Origin: Candidatus Pullilachnospira stercoravium
GTDB taxonomy: Bacteria; Bacillota; Clostridia; Lachnospirales; Lachnospiraceae
DNA: 36,168 bases
Assembly (NCBI GenBank): GCA_018713585.1
Contig: DVON01000293.1
Location: forward strand, 1-36,168
Direction: 5' to 3'
In this document: positions 31,892 through 36,168 of the stretch, piece by piece
Layout: the number at the start of each line of letters is the position of its first letter
Position numbering within the stretch: position 1 is the stretch's first letter
The notes under the pieces: generated by a model
What the model was told of the DNA's origin: nothing
The model's database searches: none
What the model saw: only the letters and a program-made list of their open reading frames with translations
Program-made: the position numbers and the translations under genes

Positions 31892-33379
31892 TCACATGGC
31901 CGGCAGCAGGCAGGACAGCACAGCTCCTGCCAGAAGAAGCGTCGCTCCGATCCATAAGATCCAGCCCTTTTTGCCCCGGCGGCGAAGGGAAATCCCGCAC
32001 AGCGCCAGAAGCAAAAGCACGGCGGCAAAGCTGGCAGCGGCAAATACCCGGGCAGCCAGATGCCTGGCCAGCATAGCCGCCGCAAATGCCGGGATCAGCG
32101 TGGCGGCCGCTCCAGTTCCCCAGCCGGCCTGTCCGCCGGCGCGCTTCCCGCCCGGCCTGCGGGTCATTTCCCGGAAGGCCAGCGTGCCGGTCCGCACCGC
32201 CGTATCCAGCACAGCCAGCAGGAAACTACAGGCCGCCATCAGAAACAGGGCAATGGTGAAATCATAGGGAATCCCTGCCTTTGCCTGAAGGTCCGCGGCT
32301 GCTGCGGCGAAAAACTGCGGCGCTTCCTCCAGTCCCATGGCCGCCGCGTCTGCCCGGACCAGAGCGAAGGACAGAAGAAGCACCAGTACGGCACAAAGAC
32401 TTTTCAGCAGCGCAACTCCCACTGCCGCCCGTTCAAAATCAGACCGTTTCTGGTATCTCAGCGGCGAAACCGCCAGCGCCGCCCCGTCAAACCCGCTGAC
32501 AACTCCCCACAGAAGCACCGCGAGAAATGCCCACAGACCGGCGGAGGCGCTGTCCGGCATTTCGAAGGCCTCCACGGCAGGCTGCGGATTTCCCGCCAGA
32601 ACTCCCGCGCATCCCGCCGCCAGAACAATCCCCGCCAGCACCAAAAGAATCTGCCCCCTGGGCCTGGTCTGCACCCAGGCCGGAATCAGTCCGGAAAAAA
32701 AGGCAAGCAGAAAAATTCCCACAAGCCAGACCGTTTCCTCCAGGTAAATGGGATACGTTTTTCCCAGCCAGGCAGAATCCAGAATCACCAGGCATACGGC
32801 CACCGCCTTCACCAGGCGGCTCACATTCCGGTACCGGCACACAATTCCCAGACCGGCGGCCCCCACGCAGAGAATCACACAGGAGGCGGCCCCGGCGGCA
32901 CCCACGGAATTGCGCAGCAGTTCCCCGGATTCCGTCTCCACAAATCCCCGGAAACTGGCGGCCGCCGTATGCCCGGCAGCGGCCGCTGCCATCACAGCCA
33001 GCAGCCAGACCAGGGCCGCAGCCGCCCTCCGCTTCCCCCCGGAAATGGCGCGGCCCTCTGCCGCTGATTCCCGGTTTTCTCCCTCCTGTACCATCAGGCA
33101 GCCGGAAACGGCCAGATTCTGTGCCGCCCCGAAAAGAATCCCCCCGCCCACAGCGGCAGCCAGGGCAGGCACCCAGCCCCACTGCATCGCCGCAAAGGGA
33201 GAAATCATCAATGGAAGTCCCAGACAGGACGCGGCAAGCTGCCCCAGGCCCGTCCACCGTTCCCTGGCCGGGAAAGGATTTTCCGCCCCTTTCGCATCTT
33301 TCTTTATCAGGCGGCTGTAAAACCAGAATCCGCCTGCCAGCACCAGCAACGCCGCTGCCAGCATCCATCTTCCGCTCAT
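31892..33379 (-). CDS. divergent CstA-like (carbon starvation protein A family) membrane protein
   Basis: This 495-residue protein has about 14 membrane segments and is very rich in Ala, Gly and Leu. Several blocks line up with CstA transporters. PFAAMQWGWVPALAAAVGGGILFGAAQNLAV near residues 60-90 matches the GPVLAAQFGWLP...GGAVHDF region. SGLIPAWVQTRPRGQI, SGFDGAALAVSPLRYQ (for SGFHSTQSPL) and LLAVLDTAVRTGTLAFREM also correspond. CstA proteins import peptides or pyruvate. Here the conserved His of the SGFH motif is replaced by Asp, so the substrate may differ. ATG 33379 follows GAGGAGTGACCT, 3 nt after the GTPase-nuclease gene, so they are cotranscribed. No terminator was recognised after it. 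Confidence 0.68.
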   Translation of the reverse strand: MSGRWMLAAALLVLAGGFWFYSRLIKKDAKGAENPFPARERWTGLGQLAASCLGLPLMISPFAAMQWGWVPALAAAVGGGILFGAAQNLAVSGCLMVQEGENRESAAEGRAISGGKRRAAAALVWLLAVMAAAAAGHTAAASFRGFVETESGELLRNSVGAAGAASCVILCVGAAGLGIVCRYRNVSRLVKAVAVCLVILDSAWLGKTYPIYLEETVWLVGIFLLAFFSGLIPAWVQTRPRGQILLVLAGIVLAAGCAGVLAGNPQPAVEAFEMPDSASAGLWAFLAVLLWGVVSGFDGAALAVSPLRYQKRSDFERAAVGVALLKSLCAVLVLLLSFALVRADAAAMGLEEAPQFFAAAAADLQAKAGIPYDFTIALFLMAACSFLLAVLDTAVRTGTLAFREMTRRPGGKRAGGQAGWGTGAAATLIPAFAAAMLARHLAARVFAAASFAAVLLLLALCGISLRRRGKKGWILWIGATLLLAGAVLSCLLPAM

Positions 33380-33382
33380 AGG

Positions 33383-36163
33383 TCACTCCTCATTTTCCGT
33401 TTTTTCATCCTGGCCGGGCAGCGTTCTTTTGCCCAGACGGACTTCCTCCATCATTTCCGCCAGCTCCTGCGGCAGATGATCCAGCAGGTAATTTTTATCC
33501 GAAGAACGGAGCTGCATATGCTCCCGGCGCAGCTCCTTTCGGGCAGCGTCAATTTCCTCTTTCAGATCCCGGGCGGAAAGCCGCCGGGCCCCCTGTCCCA
33601 TGATAATCACCTGCTCGGTGGCGTCCGAGGTGGCCACAGTCACCTGATACTGTTTTCCCATCTCGTGAACCGTTTTTTCGATATACTGGTCGGCGGTTTC
33701 CGCCTCCTTTGTGTATACCACGTGGATATTGTTGTAGCGGGAAACTTCCCCTTGGCCGCCTTCCACCCGGTAAGCGTCGAACACCAGAATCACCGTCATC
33801 TGGCGGAAGCCCTGGTAATCGCACAGAATATCCATCAGCTTGTTTCTGGCGCTCTCGATGTTTGTTCGGGCCAGATCCGCCAGCTCCTCCCAGGCGAAAA
33901 TAATATTGTAACCGTCCACCAGCAGGTATTCCCTTTCCGGTTTTCTGTTCTTCGGTGCCCGCCGGGGTGCCAAAGAAGTCAGAGACCGTTTCTTTTCGGT
34001 GCCGTTTTTGACGGCGGAGGCGCTGCGGTTCATGCCGAATCTGCGCTCCTTGATGGGGCCGTAGGTGCGGACGAAAATTTCTTCCAGCTCCTCCTGGGTG
34101 ATCCACTCCTGGCGGGTGCGGGCCTGGCGGGCCTTCTCCATCACCTGACGGCTCTCCTCCTGCTTTACGGGCGCCAGCACACTGTCCAGGTGCATATATT
34201 CCGGCACCTGCTCCCAGCTTACCACGAATCCGGCGCCGTGGGCGCAGAATACCGAGTCCGCCGGATTTTCCGTATCCTTCTCCGGATCGTAGCCGGCGGC
34301 GGCAATCACCTCTTCGCTGTTATGGCAGGGAACGTAACCGCCAAGGGTGCAGGCCATTCTGCCCCTGCCCGCCGTGTAGGCCGTCACCTCCGCCGGGTAT
34401 CCCTGAAGGCAGGCCACCGGGGCGCTTCCCGTCAATACGGCCATCTCCCCTTCCAGCTCAGGCGGTCCGAAGGTTCCGTTCATCCGCTGCAAATCCGTCA
34501 TGGCCCGGCCCACCTGGGCGGAGGGAACCTCCAGCCGGAAATCATACACCGGCTCCAGCAGCACATTCTTCGCCTGCATCAGTCCCTGACGCACTGCCCG
34601 GTAGGTGGCCTGGCGGAAATCCCCGCCTTCGGTGTGTTTCTGATGCGCCCTGCCGGAGGCCAGCAAAATCCGCATGTCCGTGATTTCCGAACCCGTCAGC
34701 ACACCCCGGTGCGCTTTTTCCTCCAGGTGCGTCAGCACCAGCCGCTGCCAGTTCCGGTCCAGCACATCCTCGCTGCAGACGGTATCAAACTGAAGTCCGC
34801 TGCCCGGCTCCCCGGGCTCCAGAAGAAGGTGAACCTCCGCATAGTGGCGCAGCGGCTCAAAATGCCCCACTCCCTCCACCGTGTCCGCGATGGTTTCCTT
34901 ATAGACAATGCTTCCCGCGTCAAAACCGACGCCCAGCTCAAACCGCTCCCTGATCAGGTTCTGCAGGATTTCGATCTGCACCTCCCCCATCACCTGTACC
35001 CGGATTTCATTGGCGGAGGCGTCCCAGAGCATGTGCAGTTCCGGAATCTCCTCCTCCAGCGGCCGCAGCATCCGGTAGGCCCGGTGGATATCCACATCCG
35101 CAGGAAAAGAAAGCCGGTAAGTCAGCACCGGTTCCAGCACCGGCAGCTCAGAGGCAGGCTCCGCCCCCAACCCCTGACCGGAATACGTCTTCGTCAGTCC
35201 CGTCACCGCGCAGACCATTCCCGCCCGGGCTTCCTGCACCATCTGAAATCCCGTTCCGGAGTACAGGCGGATCTGATCGGTTTTTTCCTCCCAGGACTCG
35301 CCCTCCCGGCTTTTCCCTTTCAGAGGTTTTTTCACCTGCAGACAGCCGCCGGTCACTTTCAGATACGTCAGCCGCGCACCCTGGGCGTCCCTGCCGATTT
35401 TGTATACTTTCGCCCCAAAGGTTTCCGGATATTCCGGCAGGCGGGCGTAGCGCCGGATTCCTTCCAGCAGCCTGTCCACCCCTTCGTTTTTCAGGGCAGA
35501 GCCGAAATAGCAGGGAAATACCTTTCTCTCAGCAGTCAGCCGGGAAATATCCTCCGCTTCGATCCCGCCATCCTCCAGGTACTGCTCCATCAGCTCCTCG
35601 TCACACATGGCCAGCTCTTCCAGCCACGCTTCCCGACTCCTGTCCTCGCCAAAGTCCACGCAGCCGTCATCCAGCCGGGCTTTCAGCCCGGCCATGAGCG
35701 CCTCCCGATCCGTTCCCGGCTGATCCATCTTGTTGATGAACAGGAAGGTGGGAATCTCATAACGCCGCAGCAACCGCCACAGGGTCTCCACATGACTCTG
35801 CACGCCGTCCGCCCCGCTGATCACCAGCACCGCGCAGTCCAGCACCTGCAGCGTCCGCTCCATCTCCGCGGAAAAATCCACATGTCCGGGAGTATCCAGA
35901 AGCGTCACCTGCCAGTCTCCCAGGGTCAGACGGGCCTGTTTGGAGAATATGGTAATTCCCCTGGCCCGCTCCATGGCGTCCGTGTCCAGGAAGGTGTCCC
36001 TGTGATCCACCCTCCCCAGCTTCCGGATGCTGCCCTGCAGGTACAGGATCGCCTCCGCCAGAGTGGTTTTTCCGGCGTCCACATGGGCCAGAAGGCCGAT
36101 GTTTATGTACTTTTCCGGCTTTTCCGCCGGGTTGTTTTTTCTATTTCCAGACGTATTTTCCAT
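33383..36163 (-). CDS. TetM/EF-G-like translational GTPase fused to a Rae1/YacP NYN endoribonuclease domain
   Basis: This is a 926-residue two-part protein. Residues about 18-690 are a ribosomal-protection-type translational GTPase: GLLAHVDAGKTT (G1), RGITI, DTPGHVD (G3), NKMD (G4), GEVQIEILQNLI in domain III, a TetM-like domain IV and a C-terminal RTYGPIKERRFG. After a basic linker, residues about 746-890 match YacP/Rae1: YLLVDGYNII (Asp 750), VFDAYR (Asp 796), VVYTKEAETADQYIEK, ATSDATEQ and GQGARRLSARDL, so the acidic NYN active site is intact. Rae1 cleaves mRNA in the ribosomal A site. The start ATG 36163 is at the window edge, so its Shine-Dalgarno site is out of view. A real tetracycline-resistance role is not supported by sequence alone. 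Confidence 0.92.
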   Translation of the reverse strand: MENTSGNRKNNPAEKPEKYINIGLLAHVDAGKTTLAEAILYLQGSIRKLGRVDHRDTFLDTDAMERARGITIFSKQARLTLGDWQVTLLDTPGHVDFSAEMERTLQVLDCAVLVISGADGVQSHVETLWRLLRRYEIPTFLFINKMDQPGTDREALMAGLKARLDDGCVDFGEDRSREAWLEELAMCDEELMEQYLEDGGIEAEDISRLTAERKVFPCYFGSALKNEGVDRLLEGIRRYARLPEYPETFGAKVYKIGRDAQGARLTYLKVTGGCLQVKKPLKGKSREGESWEEKTDQIRLYSGTGFQMVQEARAGMVCAVTGLTKTYSGQGLGAEPASELPVLEPVLTYRLSFPADVDIHRAYRMLRPLEEEIPELHMLWDASANEIRVQVMGEVQIEILQNLIRERFELGVGFDAGSIVYKETIADTVEGVGHFEPLRHYAEVHLLLEPGEPGSGLQFDTVCSEDVLDRNWQRLVLTHLEEKAHRGVLTGSEITDMRILLASGRAHQKHTEGGDFRQATYRAVRQGLMQAKNVLLEPVYDFRLEVPSAQVGRAMTDLQRMNGTFGPPELEGEMAVLTGSAPVACLQGYPAEVTAYTAGRGRMACTLGGYVPCHNSEEVIAAAGYDPEKDTENPADSVFCAHGAGFVVSWEQVPEYMHLDSVLAPVKQEESRQVMEKARQARTRQEWITQEELEEIFVRTYGPIKERRFGMNRSASAVKNGTEKKRSLTSLAPRRAPKNRKPEREYLLVDGYNIIFAWEELADLARTNIESARNKLMDILCDYQGFRQMTVILVFDAYRVEGGQGEVSRYNNIHVVYTKEAETADQYIEKTVHEMGKQYQVTVATSDATEQVIIMGQGARRLSARDLKEEIDAARKELRREHMQLRSSDKNYLLDHLPQELAEMMEEVRLGKRTLPGQDEKTENEE

Positions 36164-36168
36164 GAAAA

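Noticed and set aside
33383-36163. Straight tetracycline-resistance gene call
   Set aside because: The GTPase part resembles TetM but carries an extra nuclease domain and sits in a chromosomal setting without mobile-element signs. Resistance cannot be concluded from family resemblance.

Overview
The window reads as chromosomal core sequence from a fairly GC-rich member of the Lachnospiraceae (Clostridia, Bacillota). The reasons are strong Gram-positive Shine-Dalgarno sites, the gene complement (DUF1846, HPr kinase, ROK glucokinase, YitT, Rae1-type nuclease, class A PBP with a Pro/Thr-rich tail) and TTGACA-N17-TATAAT type promoters. Most genes lie on the minus strand. No insertion sequence, phage gene or CRISPR array was seen.

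Layout from the left. Positions 1-447 hold two tRNA-Ser genes and, running off the left edge on the minus strand, what looks like the promoter and boxA-bearing leader of an rRNA operon. Positions 448-5135 are one minus-strand operon for tRNA maturation: tsaE, tsaB, rimI, a small zinc-ribbon protein, rnz, tsaD and ispD. It reads toward the tRNA genes. A divergent promoter region leads to a cyclophilin gene (plus). A YigZ-family gene (minus) and a class A penicillin-binding protein gene (plus) follow. Positions 9808-15829 carry, on the minus strand, ftsH, uvrC, hprK and a ROK glucokinase gene. A DUF1846 gene (plus) and galE (minus) come next.

Positions 18863-22356 form a compact regulated unit. 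A clear yybP-ykoY (manganese) riboswitch with promoter, aptamer and terminator precedes a helical protein of unknown function, a YccF-type membrane protein and a two-gene ABC transporter. Next are a Gfo/Idh/MocA oxidoreductase and a MerR regulator (minus). Divergent from them is a YitT-like membrane protein, whose promoter has the 19-bp spacer and internal dyad typical of MerR control. Then come a four-helix-like protein, a maltose-O-acetyltransferase-type enzyme and an alpha/beta hydrolase. The minus-strand run from 27903 to 31715 encodes GreA, a double-Nudix fusion, a MATE exporter and an HD-VOC fusion.

The right end (31892-36163) has a divergent CstA-like membrane protein downstream of the most striking gene: a TetM/EF-G-like translational GTPase fused in frame to a Rae1/YacP (NYN) ribosome-associated endoribonuclease domain.

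Two features cut across the gene list. One is a dispersed double-hairpin repeat of about 38 nt with six copies, each just upstream of the ribosome binding site of a minus-strand gene. It shows compensatory stem changes and carries a start codon preceded by a possible Shine-Dalgarno sequence. The other is a looser family of larger structured intergenic elements.
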